A DNA stretch of 64,000 nucleotides from Pantoea sp. SOD02 (GTDB lineage: Bacteria > Pseudomonadota > Gammaproteobacteria > Enterobacterales > Enterobacteriaceae). The stretch is taken from positions 1 through 64,000 of the forward strand of contig NZ_CP102605.1 of NCBI RefSeq assembly GCF_024707505.1, read 5' to 3'. The notes beneath the pieces were generated by a model. The model did no database searches, was not told the origin of the DNA, and saw only the letters and a program-made list of their open reading frames with translations. Position numbers and translations under genes: made by a program. This document shows positions 17,396-26,759 of this stretch, piece after piece (within the stretch, counting starts at the first letter, position 1; each line of letters begins with the position of its first letter).

Positions 17396-18343
17396 TTACT
17401 TCTTATCCAGCGACCAGGTCGCGCTGCGCACATCCACTTTCACTGGCAACAGACCCACGCGCGTAAAGGTATCCGCTAACGCCTGCTGCTCATCAAACAC
17501 CTGTGGTGACATGCGCGATGCGCCATAAGGCAGACGTTTAATGGTGGTTTGCCAGATGGCTTTATCCAGGCCGGTCGATTTCGACAGAATCGCTGCCGCG
17601 TCATCCGGGTTCTTGTTCGCCCAATCGCTGAGTTTGCTCAGTTCATCAACTACCTGTTTCGCGGTATCAGGATGCCCTTCCGCAAACGGACGGCTGGCGA
17701 GATAGAAGGTGTAATGCGGCACCAATCCTTCTGCGTTGCGAATTTCACGCGCACCGGCGTTGGCTTCCACTTCTGCCAGGTACGGATCCCAAATTACCCA
17801 CGCATCAATTGCGCCTTTCTGGAACGCAGCGCGCGCATCGGCAGGCGGCAGATACACCGGCGTCACGTCTTTGTAGTTAAGTCCCGCATCTTCCAGCGCT
17901 TTCACTAGCAGATAGTTAACGTCAGAACCTTTGTTCAGGCCGACGCGTTTGCCTTTCAAATCGGCCACGCTCTTAATCGCGGAATCTTTCGGCACCACGA
18001 TGGCTTCCGTTTTCGGGTTAGCCGGAGAATGACCGAGATAGATCAAATCGGCTTTCGCGGCCTGCGCGAAGGCGGGCGGCGCATCGCCGGTAGCCGCCAA
18101 ATCAATGCTGCCGACGTTTAAGCCTTCCAGCATCTGCGGGCCAGCCGGGAATTCCACCCAACGGATAGCAATGCCTTCCTTTTTAAAGGTTTCATCCAGC
18201 GTGCCGCGATATTTCAGCAAGGCAAAGATGTTGGCTTTCTGATAGCCGATGGTGACGGTTTCTGGGTTAGCGGCAAAGGCGTATGTGGAGAGCAGGCCAA
18301 CGCTGAGAGCTAAAGCGCTCAGGACTGGAAATTTTGCTTTCAT
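17396..18343 (-). CDS. ssuA: Sulfonate-binding periplasmic protein, SsuA-like
   Basis: Periplasmic binding protein of 315 residues close in length to E. coli SsuA (319). A signal peptide ends at AFA-AN near residue 25. The mature part shows TIGYQKANIFALLK, WVEFPAGPQMLEGLNVGSIDL, GDAPPAFAQAAKADLIYLG and the AIDAWVIWDPYLAEVEA stretch, all typical of SsuA. There is no ssuC or ssuB beside it, so its permease and ATPase must be encoded elsewhere. I chose the ATG at 18343, where the signal peptide starts, over an upstream in-frame codon at 18379. Its closest relative in the window is the C-terminal domain of the sigma-54 regulator. It belongs functionally with the ssuD-like gene. Confidence 0.92.
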   Translation of the reverse strand: MKAKFPVLSALALSVGLLSTYAFAANPETVTIGYQKANIFALLKYRGTLDETFKKEGIAIRWVEFPAGPQMLEGLNVGSIDLAATGDAPPAFAQAAKADLIYLGHSPANPKTEAIVVPKDSAIKSVADLKGKRVGLNKGSDVNYLLVKALEDAGLNYKDVTPVYLPPADARAAFQKGAIDAWVIWDPYLAEVEANAGAREIRNAEGLVPHYTFYLASRPFAEGHPDTAKQVVDELSKLSDWANKNPDDAAAILSKSTGLDKAIWQTTIKRLPYGASRMSPQVFDEQQALADTFTRVGLLPVKVDVRSATWSLDKK

Positions 18344-18447
18344 GATGATTCTCGTGTGGTTTTTTTGCCACCTTAGCAAAGCCCTTATATAACCAATAAA
18401 TAACTAATTTCGATCGCTTATAACCGTTTTTTATGTGATCTGGATCA

Positions 18448-18464
18448 TTCACTGTAATCAGCAA
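18448..18464 (-). promoter_or_regulatory. Stray iteron between ssuA-like and FUSC genes
   Basis: TTCACTGTAATCAGCAA is the exact reverse complement of the origin iteron form TTGCTGATTACAGTGAA, 16 kb from the array. It lies in the 250-base region shared by two divergent genes, about 105 bases upstream of the ssuA-like start. Confidence 0.75.
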
Positions 18465-18597
18465 ACAGGGTTTGGTTTTCCATAGATGCCCATATAATTA
18501 GCACGGTAATAATTTGTATAACAAATCAAAATGCCATTACCAAAAGCTTCTGTCAGGATAAGCCATTCCGCTGCCTGCATAAGGTTTTACCCGTTCT

Positions 18598-20655
18598 ATG
18601 AAGTGGTTTTCACGAAGCGCAGTGCTGTTTTCTGCCAAAACCTGTCTTGCCGCCTTTCTGGCTTTTTACATTGCTCTGGAACTCAATCTCGATAAACCGG
18701 CCTGGTCACTGACTACAGTGTACGTTGCCTCGCAGCTCTATTCGGGCTCGACGGTATCGAAATCGGTTTTCCGTTTCTTCGGCACCCTGCTGGGCGGGCT
18801 GTTTACGCTGCTGATCTATCCCGCCACGGTGCAGGATCCGCTGCTGTTCAGCCTGTGCATCTCGCTGTGGGTAGCGGTTTGCCTCTATCTTTCGCTGCAC
18901 GACCGCACGCCGAAAAGCTACGTGTTTATGCTGGCGGGCTACAGCGCGGCAATCATGGGTTTTCCCGACGTGGTGTCGCCATCGGCCATCACCTACACGG
19001 TGATTTCCCGCGTTGAGGAGATCACCGTGGCGATTGTTTGCAGCAGCCTGGTGCATCGCCTGCTATGGCCGGTCTCGATGCGCAATCTGTTAGAGCAGAG
19101 CGTTAACCTGTGGTATCAAAATGCGCGCAAGCTGTGCAGCGAGTTGGTCACGGCGATGCCCGCTGAAAAGTCGGTGGAGCGCGAAGATATCTTGATTCAG
19201 ATGGCCAACTATCCGCTCAATGTCGAAACGCTCATCACGCATTGTGTGTATGAAGGCGATGCCGCGCGGCGTCTGGTGCGTTTAGTTAGCGTGCAGTATC
19301 AGCATCTCTCCTATTTCATCCCAACGCTGACGGCAATCGAATCGCGCCTCAACCTGCTGGCGCAGCAGCAAATCCGTTTTCCCGACTACATCGCTGAAGT
19401 CTTCCAGCAATTTTTGCTGTGGCTAAACGGTGAAGATCAGCTGCCGGTGCGCGACAAGCTCAGCCACGCGCAAGAGCAGCTGAAACAGGCGTGGCAACAG
19501 GGCAGGCTTAACAGCGAAGAGAGCATTCTGCTAATGGGATTACTGGAACGCCTGCTCAATTTTGTGCGCATCGTTGATGCCTATCAAAGCGTTAGCGAAC
19601 GCGTCAGTGAATGGACGCCCGCCGTCAAAGCCGGAAAGATGGCGCGCGCGCACAAACACGTCGATAAGGGATTGTTGCTGCTGTCGTCGTTCACCGCCTT
19701 TATCGCCACCTTCGTCACCTGCGTATTTTGGATCGGCAGCGGCTGGGTGGATGGCGCCACCGCGCCGATGATGGCGGCGGTGCTGTGTTCCTTCTTCGCC
19801 GGCATGGACAGCCCAATTGCACCGATGAAGCTGTTCCTGAAAGGTGTGCTGATCTCCGTGGTGATCAGCCTGCTGTATATCACCTTGCTGATTCCGCAGG
19901 CGGTGACCTTCGAAGCGCTGGTGATTTGTCTTGCGCCGGGCTTGCTGGCGCTGGGATTGGTTATCGCTAATCCGTCGACCAACCTGATTGGCCTGATTGT
20001 CGCCACGCAGATTCCTGGCTTGATTGGCATGAGCCACAACTTTAAGCCCGATCTACAGCTTATAGTGAACGCTATCCTTTCGACGCTAGTGGGCATTACC
20101 TTCGCGGTGGTGATCACAGCGCTAATCCGCAACAAGCGTCCGTCGTGGACCGCCAAACGTGCGGTGCGCAAAGGTATCCGCGAACTGCTGCATTTTATCG
20201 CCACGGTGCGGCTCAACAGCGTCACGCTGACCGCGCGGCAGCAGTTTGTCTCGCGCACGCTGGATAAGGTCAACATCATCCTGCCGCGTAAACGTGTCGA
20301 TCCAGTGCCAGAGTTGGTCTCCGGTGGCAATTTGATTGCCGAAGCCTGGCTGGGCGCAAACTGCTACGACTACTACACGCGTCATCGGGAGCTGCTGCTG
20401 GCGCATCACATTGAAAGTGCGGCGATGTTCCACGAGCTAAGTCAGTTTCTTAAGCGCCGGCTGAAGTCGTTGCAAACCACGCCGCAACCGGAATTGCTGG
20501 TGGAACTGAACACGCTGTTGCTGCGACTGGAAACGGCGGCAATGCAGGAGAACACGCTGTTTGCGCCCATGTTCCATCTGTTCAATATCCGCTTATCGTT
20601 GTTTCCTGCGGCGCGCTGGCCGGAAAACCATTACAGTGCTGAACAGCATGTTTAA
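18598..20655 (+). CDS. FUSC/AaeB-type inner-membrane efflux protein
   Basis: Membrane protein of 685 residues with two hydrophobic blocks (about residues 10-160 and 355-510), each with several helices, separated by a soluble region of about 190 residues; a further soluble part closes the protein. This two-halves plan is that of the fusaric-acid-resistance (FUSC) family, including E. coli AaeB, YdhK and MdtO. Such proteins export aromatic acids or similar compounds, usually with a membrane-fusion partner, which is absent here. Substrate unknown. It is followed 15 bases later by a racemase-family gene, so they may be co-transcribed. Near-iteron sequences occur at 18707-18725 and 20061-20073. 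Confidence 0.82.
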   Translation: MKWFSRSAVLFSAKTCLAAFLAFYIALELNLDKPAWSLTTVYVASQLYSGSTVSKSVFRFFGTLLGGLFTLLIYPATVQDPLLFSLCISLWVAVCLYLSLHDRTPKSYVFMLAGYSAAIMGFPDVVSPSAITYTVISRVEEITVAIVCSSLVHRLLWPVSMRNLLEQSVNLWYQNARKLCSELVTAMPAEKSVEREDILIQMANYPLNVETLITHCVYEGDAARRLVRLVSVQYQHLSYFIPTLTAIESRLNLLAQQQIRFPDYIAEVFQQFLLWLNGEDQLPVRDKLSHAQEQLKQAWQQGRLNSEESILLMGLLERLLNFVRIVDAYQSVSERVSEWTPAVKAGKMARAHKHVDKGLLLLSSFTAFIATFVTCVFWIGSGWVDGATAPMMAAVLCSFFAGMDSPIAPMKLFLKGVLISVVISLLYITLLIPQAVTFEALVICLAPGLLALGLVIANPSTNLIGLIVATQIPGLIGMSHNFKPDLQLIVNAILSTLVGITFAVVITALIRNKRPSWTAKRAVRKGIRELLHFIATVRLNSVTLTARQQFVSRTLDKVNIILPRKRVDPVPELVSGGNLIAEAWLGANCYDYYTRHRELLLAHHIESAAMFHELSQFLKRRLKSLQTTPQPELLVELNTLLLRLETAAMQENTLFAPMFHLFNIRLSLFPAARWPENHYSAEQHV

Positions 20656-20670
20656 AACGGAGTTAAGCAG

Positions 20671-21360
20671 ATGAAAATGATCGGTTTGATTGGCGGGATG
20701 AGCTGGGAATCCACCGCGCTCTATTACCGTATTATCAATGAACAGGTGAAGCAGCAGCTGGGTGGTTTGCACTCCGCGCGCAGCCTGATGTACAGCGTCG
20801 ATTTCCACGAAATCGAAAAGCTGCAGGCCGCAGGCGAGTGGCAAAAAGCGGGTGAGATATTGGCAGACGCGGCGATCAGTTTGGAGAAAGGTGGCGCAGA
20901 TTTTATCGTGCTCTGTACCAACACCATGCACAAAGTCGCGCAGCAGATCACCGATGCGGTCAGCATTCCGCTGCTGCATATCGCCGATGCCACGGCGCAG
21001 CGCATTCGTCAGGCGGGCGTGAAAAAAGTCGGTTTGCTGGCTACGGCGTTCACCATGGAGCAGGAATTCTATAAAGGCCGGCTTAATCAGTCGGAGATTG
21101 AGGTGCTGGTGCCCGATGCAGCAGGACGCAAAGTGGTGCACGACATCATCTATCAGGAACTCTGTCTTGGCGTGATACGTGATGAATCACGCGCGCAATA
21201 CCGCAAGATTATTGCCGAGCTGGTGGAGCAGGGCGCAGAAGCCATCATTCTCGGCTGCACCGAAATCACCTTGCTGGTGAAAGCCGAAGACGCTAGCGTT
21301 CCGCTGTTCGATACCACCTTAATCCACGCAGAAGACGCCGTAAAACTCGCTCTCTCGTAG
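20671..21360 (+). CDS. Aspartate/glutamate racemase family protein, YgeA-like
   Basis: Cofactor-independent amino-acid racemase family member, 229 residues. The two catalytic cysteines are in VLCTNTMHK (about residue 80) and ILGCTEITLL (about residue 195), and the N-terminus IGLIGGMSWEST is typical. The exact amino acid is not known; E. coli YgeA is a broad-range racemase of related sequence. GGAG lies upstream of the ATG. The stop codon TAG is part of the GTAG head of a REP palindrome, so the repeat abuts and overlaps the gene end. Confidence 0.87.
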   Translation: MKMIGLIGGMSWESTALYYRIINEQVKQQLGGLHSARSLMYSVDFHEIEKLQAAGEWQKAGEILADAAISLEKGGADFIVLCTNTMHKVAQQITDAVSIPLLHIADATAQRIRQAGVKKVGLLATAFTMEQEFYKGRLNQSEIEVLVPDAAGRKVVHDIIYQELCLGVIRDESRAQYRKIIAELVEQGAEAIILGCTEITLLVKAEDASVPLFDTTLIHAEDAVKLALS

Positions 21361-21380
21361 GGTCGCCATTCATGGCGACC
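21357..21380. repeat. REP palindrome, GGTCGCCAT type
   Basis: GTAG followed by GGTCGCCATTCATGGCGACC. It overlaps the last four bases of the racemase gene and lies between two convergent genes. Confidence 0.85.
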
Positions 21381-21400
21381 AAGCGCACCTCACCTATTTA

Positions 21401-22465
21401 TCAGGTGCGCTTCAACTTCCGCGCCAAAATCTGCAACTGCTGCGCAATCTCCGCCACATCCACTTCATCCTGCTGCGGTGCCGCCGTGGTTTCACGCAGT
21501 ACCAACTCGGTTTCCAGCGTCTTCTCTGTCACATCGCCGCCTTCCAGCTGCGCCAGTAAGCGATCAACACTCACCGCGCCCAACTGCTGCAAATCCTGCC
21601 GCACGGTAGTTAACGGCGGCTGATACCACGCGCTTTCCGCCGTATCGTCATAGCCAATCAGCGAAATCTCCGCCGGGATCCTCACGCCATGTTGATGCAG
21701 CGCCCGCATCGCGCCGAGCGCCATCTGATCGTTGGCCACCAGCATCGCCTGCGGCAGATGGTCGGGCAACTGCGCCAGCAGCGCCTGATAGCCCGAAGCC
21801 GCGCTCCAGTCACCGCTCAACACGCAGAATGGCGTGAGTTGATGCGCCGCCAGCGCCTGCTGCCACGCAGCGAAACGTGCGCGCGCCGATGCAGAACTTG
21901 CCGGGCCATTTAACACGCCAATCTGACGATGGCCGAGCGCTACCAGATGATCAACCGCCTGCTGCGCACCGGATTCGCTCTGATACTGGCATTGCGCTAC
22001 CGCGGCGCTGCGCTCCACGTCGAGAAACAGCACCGGTTTGTTGTCGCACTGTTGCTGAATCTGCGCGGCCTGCGCGGCATCAAGCGGCAGGTTGATCAGC
22101 AGCGCATCCACGCGCTGTGCCAGCAGTTCATTCACGGTGTCCTGCGGCGCGCTGTCGGGATTCGCCATGGCGATCACCAGATGATAACCCTGCGCTGCCG
22201 CGCGTTGCTGAATCGCCGAAGCGATCTGCGCAGGCGCCATCAAGGCTAAATCACTGGTGGCGAGTCCCAGCGTACGGGTGTTTTTTCCCGCCAGCTGCTG
22301 CGCTACGCGATTCGGCACATAGTTGAGCTGCTGCATCGCGGCTTCTACTTTGGCGCGGGTGCGCGGCGAAACCTGTTCGGAATGGTTGAGGACGCGGGAA
22401 ACGGTTTGATAAGAAACCCCAGCCAGATGAGCAACATCGTCGAGGGTTACGGAGCGCGCAGTCAT
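21401..22465 (-). CDS. LacI-family transcription regulator
   Basis: Repressor of 354 residues: an N-terminal LacI helix-turn-helix (SVTLDDVAHLAGVSYQTVSRVLNHSEQVS, residues about 5-33), a hinge, and a sugar-binding type core. The start at 22465 has AGGAGAG upstream; a longer frame to 22519 lacks a ribosome site. The C-terminal tail is rather long and rich in Gln and Thr. No sugar genes lie beside it; the divergent neighbour is the YdcF-like gene. It may act on a distant operon. Inducer unknown. Confidence 0.88.
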   Translation of the reverse strand: MTARSVTLDDVAHLAGVSYQTVSRVLNHSEQVSPRTRAKVEAAMQQLNYVPNRVAQQLAGKNTRTLGLATSDLALMAPAQIASAIQQRAAAQGYHLVIAMANPDSAPQDTVNELLAQRVDALLINLPLDAAQAAQIQQQCDNKPVLFLDVERSAAVAQCQYQSESGAQQAVDHLVALGHRQIGVLNGPASSASARARFAAWQQALAAHQLTPFCVLSGDWSAASGYQALLAQLPDHLPQAMLVANDQMALGAMRALHQHGVRIPAEISLIGYDDTAESAWYQPPLTTVRQDLQQLGAVSVDRLLAQLEGGDVTEKTLETELVLRETTAAPQQDEVDVAEIAQQLQILARKLKRT

Positions 22466-22564
22466 GAATCTCTCCTGAAGATTAAGCTGCGAGTGTAGCA
22501 AATTTTTCCCTGCTGACACGCACTTAAGCCGCTACACTGCCAAAGGTAAAAAGAGGAGAACCGG

Positions 22565-23332
22565 ATGCAACTCAATAACCATCAGATTCAGGATATCAAC
22601 ACCTTGGCGGCTTGGCTGGCGCTGGATCAGATGCCACAAGATGGCACGCTCGACATCGATTTAGCCATTCTCGCCGGTCACGCGGTACTACCGAACGTGG
22701 AAGCGGTGATTGCCGTGGCGAAAAAGTATCAGCTGCCGTTATTGATCAGCGGCGGCATTGGCCACTCAACGCCGTTGCTGGTGGAGATGCTCGCCGCGCA
22801 TCCGCTGTATCGCCAAATCGACAGCAAAGGCAAAAGCGAAGCCGAATTGTTAGGCGATGTCGCCCGCGTCTTTGCCGCGCTGCCGGACGATCTGCTGCTG
22901 CTGGAAACCGCCTCACGCAACTGCGGGGAAAACGCCGCCTTCAGCCAGCAGCTGCTGGATGAGCACAAATGGCAACCGCAGCGCGTATTGCTGGTGCAGG
23001 ATCCGCTGATGCAGCGTCGTACCTGGGAAACCTTCCGCTATCAATGGCGCGATCGTGCGGATGCGCCGGAATTTATCAGCTGGCCGGTGTTTGTGCCGCA
23101 GGTGAAGATGGACGCGGGCATGTTGCGCATTATTGGTGCGCCGCCGCAGGGATTGTGGTCGATGGAGCGTTTTCTCTCGCTGCTGATGGGGGAAATCCAG
23201 CGCTTGCGTGACGATGAAAATGGTTACGGGCCGCGCGGCAAAGGTTTCCTTGGCCACGTCGAGGTGCCAGAAGAGGTGGAAGCGGGCTGGCAACGCCTGA
23301 AGCAGTTGCCAGGCGTGCAGTCAAGGCTATGA
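22565..23332 (+). CDS. ydcF: YdcF-like DUF218 protein
   Basis: Protein of 255 residues similar to E. coli YdcF (266), a DUF218 protein reported to bind S-adenosylmethionine, of unclear function. Visible features are LDIDLAILAGHAVLPNVEAVI, LLISGGIGHSTP, ETASRNCGENAAFS and VLLVQDPLMQRRTWETF, a pattern shared by the ElyC/SanA/YdcF group. There is no signal peptide or membrane helix, so it should be cytoplasmic. AGAGGAG precedes the start. It is divergent from the LacI gene. Confidence 0.8.
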   Translation: MQLNNHQIQDINTLAAWLALDQMPQDGTLDIDLAILAGHAVLPNVEAVIAVAKKYQLPLLISGGIGHSTPLLVEMLAAHPLYRQIDSKGKSEAELLGDVARVFAALPDDLLLLETASRNCGENAAFSQQLLDEHKWQPQRVLLVQDPLMQRRTWETFRYQWRDRADAPEFISWPVFVPQVKMDAGMLRIIGAPPQGLWSMERFLSLLMGEIQRLRDDENGYGPRGKGFLGHVEVPEEVEAGWQRLKQLPGVQSRL

Positions 23333-23357
23333 TGTACCAGTCACTCACACTATCTGC

Positions 23358-23406
23358 GTAGGGTCGCCATTTATGGCGACCTGGTGCACATAAATGCGCA
23401 CCCTAC
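23358..23406. repeat. Inverted REP pair (both types)
   Basis: A GTAG-headed GGTCGCCAT palindrome (23358-23381) followed after one base by a GGTGC-type palindrome ending in CTAC (23383-23406), facing each other as in a BIME/REPIN. It sits between two convergent genes. Confidence 0.85.
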
Positions 23407-23446
23407 GAAAAACCAATCCGGAGATTGTCATCCACGCCGATCCGTT

Positions 23447-24358
23447 TTATCGACCCTGCACGTACACCTGCAAATTGACATACACCGCGTTCAGCAACGG
23501 CGTCACCACGCCGCTACGCTCGCCGCGCACCAGCAGATCGCCAATCACCTGATCGGCCTCAATCTCAAAGCCCTGAGTTAAATCGCGATACATTGACGAG
23601 GTCATCGCCGCTTTGGGATTATTGAGCGTCTCATAAATCTTCGCCGTCACCGCCGGGCGCTGCTGATAACCTTCCGCGCTTAGCACCGACAACACTTCAC
23701 CAAATACACTTTGCAGCAGCGCTTCGCCGCCTTGTGACGTCAGCACCTGTTGCGTATTACCGCGCGCGAGACAACACACCGCACCAAGAGTGCTGAGCAG
23801 CAACCATTTTTCCCACAGCTCGCTGATGATGTTGTCGGCAAACACCGTATCAAACTGCGCCGTACGCAGTGCTTCATTCACACGCTGCAAACGCGCATCG
23901 TTGTTACCGTCCAGCGCGCCGTAATAGAGGATATGCAGCGGCGTCATCTGCAGCACTTCGCCGTTTTCACCTAACGTGGCGTTGATTTTGCACAGGCCGC
24001 CAATCACCTTGTCGCCAAAGCGTGCACGCAGCGTATCGATATGTCGCATGCCGTTGAGGATCGGCATGATCAGCGTGTCAGGACCGACAGCGGGCGCGAT
24101 GTCGGTCATCGCCTGATCCAGCGCGAAGCTTTTTACCGTCAAAATAATCAGGTCAAAATGCCCATCCAGCGAACCGGCCTGCGCCAGCTGCGGCTGAATC
24201 ACTTCGCTGCCGGCGGGCGTTTTTAGCACCAGACCGGTCTGCTGCAGTTGCTGAAAGCGGCGCTCGCGCACCAGAAAAGTCACATCACGTCCTGCTTGCG
24301 CCAGACGCGCACCGAAATAGCCGCCGGTGGCGCCGGCGCCGACTACCAGAATACGCAT
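23447..24358 (-). CDS. 2-dehydropantoate 2-reductase family protein, PanE-like
   Basis: NADPH-dependent ketopantoate reductase family enzyme, 303 residues, the same length as E. coli PanE. The N-terminus RILVVGAGATGGYFGARLAQAG is the nucleotide site, LTVKSFALDQAM follows, and SELWEKWLLLS holds the expected catalytic lysine region. PanE itself makes pantoate for coenzyme A, but several paralogs of this family reduce other 2-keto acids, and a plasmid copy is likely additional to a chromosomal panE. The start at 24358 (ATG) is preferred over TTG at 24364. Confidence 0.85.
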   Translation of the reverse strand: MRILVVGAGATGGYFGARLAQAGRDVTFLVRERRFQQLQQTGLVLKTPAGSEVIQPQLAQAGSLDGHFDLIILTVKSFALDQAMTDIAPAVGPDTLIMPILNGMRHIDTLRARFGDKVIGGLCKINATLGENGEVLQMTPLHILYYGALDGNNDARLQRVNEALRTAQFDTVFADNIISELWEKWLLLSTLGAVCCLARGNTQQVLTSQGGEALLQSVFGEVLSVLSAEGYQQRPAVTAKIYETLNNPKAAMTSSMYRDLTQGFEIEADQVIGDLLVRGERSGVVTPLLNAVYVNLQVYVQGR

Positions 24359-24569
24359 GGTCAATTTTCCCGTTGAGAGTGAAAGCCTTACCTTAAAGTG
24401 AGCGGCGACGGCTTTCCAGCCCGTAAATGCTGAATCAGATACAAGATTTTAACGATGTTTAAAAAAGGCTCAAACTGTTCGTATTTACTCGTACAATAGG
24501 TTTAGGCTGTTGCGCAGCGGCGGGCAATGGTGCGCGCCGCATAATCAGTCGAATGACTAAGGACGCATC

Positions 24570-26666
24570 ATGCCCCGAACCCTCCCCATCGAACGTTATC
24601 GCAACATCGGCATCTCCGCGCACATCGATGCCGGTAAAACCACCACCACTGAGCGCATCCTGTTTTACACCGGAATGAGCCACAAGTTAGGTGAAGTGCA
24701 CGATGGCGCGGCAACCACCGACTGGATGGCGCAGGAGCAGGAGCGTGGTATCACCATTACCTCGGCGGCGGTGAGCTGCTTCTGGCCAGGCATGGACGGC
24801 AGCTTTACGCCGCACCGTATCAACATTATCGATACGCCCGGACACGTCGATTTCACCATTGAAGTTGAGCGTTCAATGCGCGTGCTTGATGGCGCGGTGA
24901 TGGTCTATGACGCCGTCGGCGGCGTGCAGCCGCAGTCCGAAACCGTGTGGCGCCAGGCCAATAAATATCATGTGCCGCGCATCGCCTTCGTTAACAAAAT
25001 GGATCGTCAGGGCGCGGACTTCTTCCGCGTGGTGCAGATGATGAAAGATCGCCTGCACGCCAATCCGGTGCCGATTGTGATCCCCATCGGAGCGGAAGAG
25101 CACTTCAGCGGCGTGGTCGATCTCAACAAAATGCGCGCCATTTACTGGGACGACGCCAGCCAGGGCATGAGCTTCAGCTATGCGCCAATTCCTGCAGAGC
25201 TACAGGCACTTGCCGCCGAGTGGCGCGAGAACATGGTGGCAGCAGCGGCAGAAGCCAGCGAAGCACTGATGGATCGCTATCTGGAGCAGGGCGATCTCAG
25301 TGAAGACGAGGTCGTTGCCGGATTGCGTCAACGCACGTTGCTCGGCGAAATCCAGCCGATGCTGTGCGGCAGCGCGTTCAAAAACAAAGGCGTGCAGCGC
25401 ATGCTCGACGCGGTGATTGAACTGATGCCTTCACCGCTCGACGTACCGGCAGTGAGCGGCGTCAACGAGCAGGGCGAACACGACGAACGTCATGCGGATG
25501 ACAGCGAGCCGTTCTCGGCGCTGGCGTTCAAACTGATGAGCGATCCCTACGTCGGACAGCTGACCTTCGTGCGCGTCTACTCCGGCGTGCTGCGCAAAGG
25601 CGACAGCGTATGGAACGCGGTGAAAGGACGCAAAGAGCGCATCGGTCGCATCGTCCAGATGCAGGCCAATGACCGTATCGAGATCGAAGAGATTCGTGCT
25701 GGCGATATCGCCGCCTGCGTGGGTTTGAAAGAGGTCACCACCGGCGAAACGTTGTGCGATCCTAATGCGGTGATCACGCTGGAGCGCATGGAGTTTCCCG
25801 ATCCGGTGATTTCGCTGTCGATTGAGCCGAAAACCAAGAGCGATCAGGAGAAAATGGGCCTGGCGTTGCAGCGGCTGGCGGCCGAAGATCCGTCGTTCCG
25901 TCTGCACACCGATGAGGAATCAGGTCAGACGATTATTTCCGGCATGGGCGAGCTGCATCTGGAGATTATCGTGGATCGCATGAAGCGCGAGTTTGGCGTG
26001 GAAGCCAACATTGGTCGGCCGCAGGTTACTTATCGCGAAACCATTCGCAAAACGGTGCGCGACGTGGAAGGTAAGTTTGTGCGCCAGTCGGGCGGTAAAG
26101 GTCAGTACGGCCATGTGGTGCTGACGCTGGAGCCGCAGCAGGCGGGTGCCGGATTTGCCTTTGAAGATGCTACCAAAGGCGGCGTGGTGCCGCGCGAGTT
26201 CATTCCTTCGGTGGAGAAGGGGATTCGTGAAGCGCTGAACAGCGGCGTGCTGGCCGGTTATCCGGTGGTGGACATCAAAGCCACGCTGACGTTTGGTTCG
26301 TACCACGATGTCGATTCGTCGGAAATGGCATTCCGCATGGCGGCGATCTTTGGCTTCAAAGCCGCCGCGAAACTGGCCGATCCGGTGATCCTCGAACCGC
26401 TGATGCAGGTGGAAGTGGAAACGCCGGAAGAGTATGCCGGTGGCGTGATGGGCGATTTGTCGTCACGCCGCGGTACGCTGCAGGGCATGGATGAACGCTT
26501 TGGTGCGCGCATTATTCGCGCCGAAGTGCCGCTGTCCGAGATGTTTGGCTACGCCACCACGCTGCGATCGATGTCGCAAGGCCGCGCAACCTACAGCATG
26601 GAGTTTGCGCACTACGCGGAAGCGCCACGCAACGTGGCTGAAAGCATCATCGCCGCGCGCGCCTAG
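24570..26666 (+). CDS. fusA: Elongation factor G paralog
   Basis: Full-length translation GTPase of 698 residues (chromosomal EF-G about 704). G1 AHIDAGKT is at 17-24, the switch RGITI at 59-63, G3 DTPGH at 88-92 and G4 NKMD at 142-145; the later domains are present, including the GKGQYGHV loop and the C-terminal EF-G domain V. Nothing looks broken. It stands alone, without rpsL, rpsG or tuf, so it is probably a second, plasmid-borne copy rather than the housekeeping gene. Possible roles are ribosome recycling, growth under special conditions or antibiotic tolerance; none can be shown here. The 205 bases upstream contain its promoter region. A strong hairpin terminator follows. Confidence 0.93.
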   Translation: MPRTLPIERYRNIGISAHIDAGKTTTTERILFYTGMSHKLGEVHDGAATTDWMAQEQERGITITSAAVSCFWPGMDGSFTPHRINIIDTPGHVDFTIEVERSMRVLDGAVMVYDAVGGVQPQSETVWRQANKYHVPRIAFVNKMDRQGADFFRVVQMMKDRLHANPVPIVIPIGAEEHFSGVVDLNKMRAIYWDDASQGMSFSYAPIPAELQALAAEWRENMVAAAAEASEALMDRYLEQGDLSEDEVVAGLRQRTLLGEIQPMLCGSAFKNKGVQRMLDAVIELMPSPLDVPAVSGVNEQGEHDERHADDSEPFSALAFKLMSDPYVGQLTFVRVYSGVLRKGDSVWNAVKGRKERIGRIVQMQANDRIEIEEIRAGDIAACVGLKEVTTGETLCDPNAVITLERMEFPDPVISLSIEPKTKSDQEKMGLALQRLAAEDPSFRLHTDEESGQTIISGMGELHLEIIVDRMKREFGVEANIGRPQVTYRETIRKTVRDVEGKFVRQSGGKGQYGHVVLTLEPQQAGAGFAFEDATKGGVVPREFIPSVEKGIREALNSGVLAGYPVVDIKATLTFGSYHDVDSSEMAFRMAAIFGFKAAAKLADPVILEPLMQVEVETPEEYAGGVMGDLSSRRGTLQGMDERFGARIIRAEVPLSEMFGYATTLRSMSQGRATYSMEFAHYAEAPRNVAESIIAARA

Positions 26667-26681
26667 CTTTAGAGTGAAATC

Positions 26682-26717
26682 AGACCGGGCACAGAGGTAA
26701 CACTTTGTGCCCGGTCT
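26682..26717 (+). terminator. Terminator after the EF-G paralog
   Basis: AGACCGGGCACA (26682-26693) and TGTGCCCGGTCT (26706-26717) form a perfect 12-bp stem with a 12-base loop, followed by ACTTTTAAAT. Confidence 0.88.
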
Positions 26718-26759
26718 ACTTTTAAATCGACCGGTCGATCATGTGAATTATTTAGCACC

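Noticed and set aside
17276-17479. 67-codon frame overlapping the antitoxin remnant
   Set aside because: It starts inside the remnant, has no ribosome site, and ends inside the convergent ssuA-like gene. A frameshifted antitoxin tail was considered but the residues do not continue the HTH.
19540-20330. Antisense frames of 165 and 248 codons in the FUSC gene
   Set aside because: No ribosome sites or recognisable domains; the sense strand codes a full-length membrane protein.
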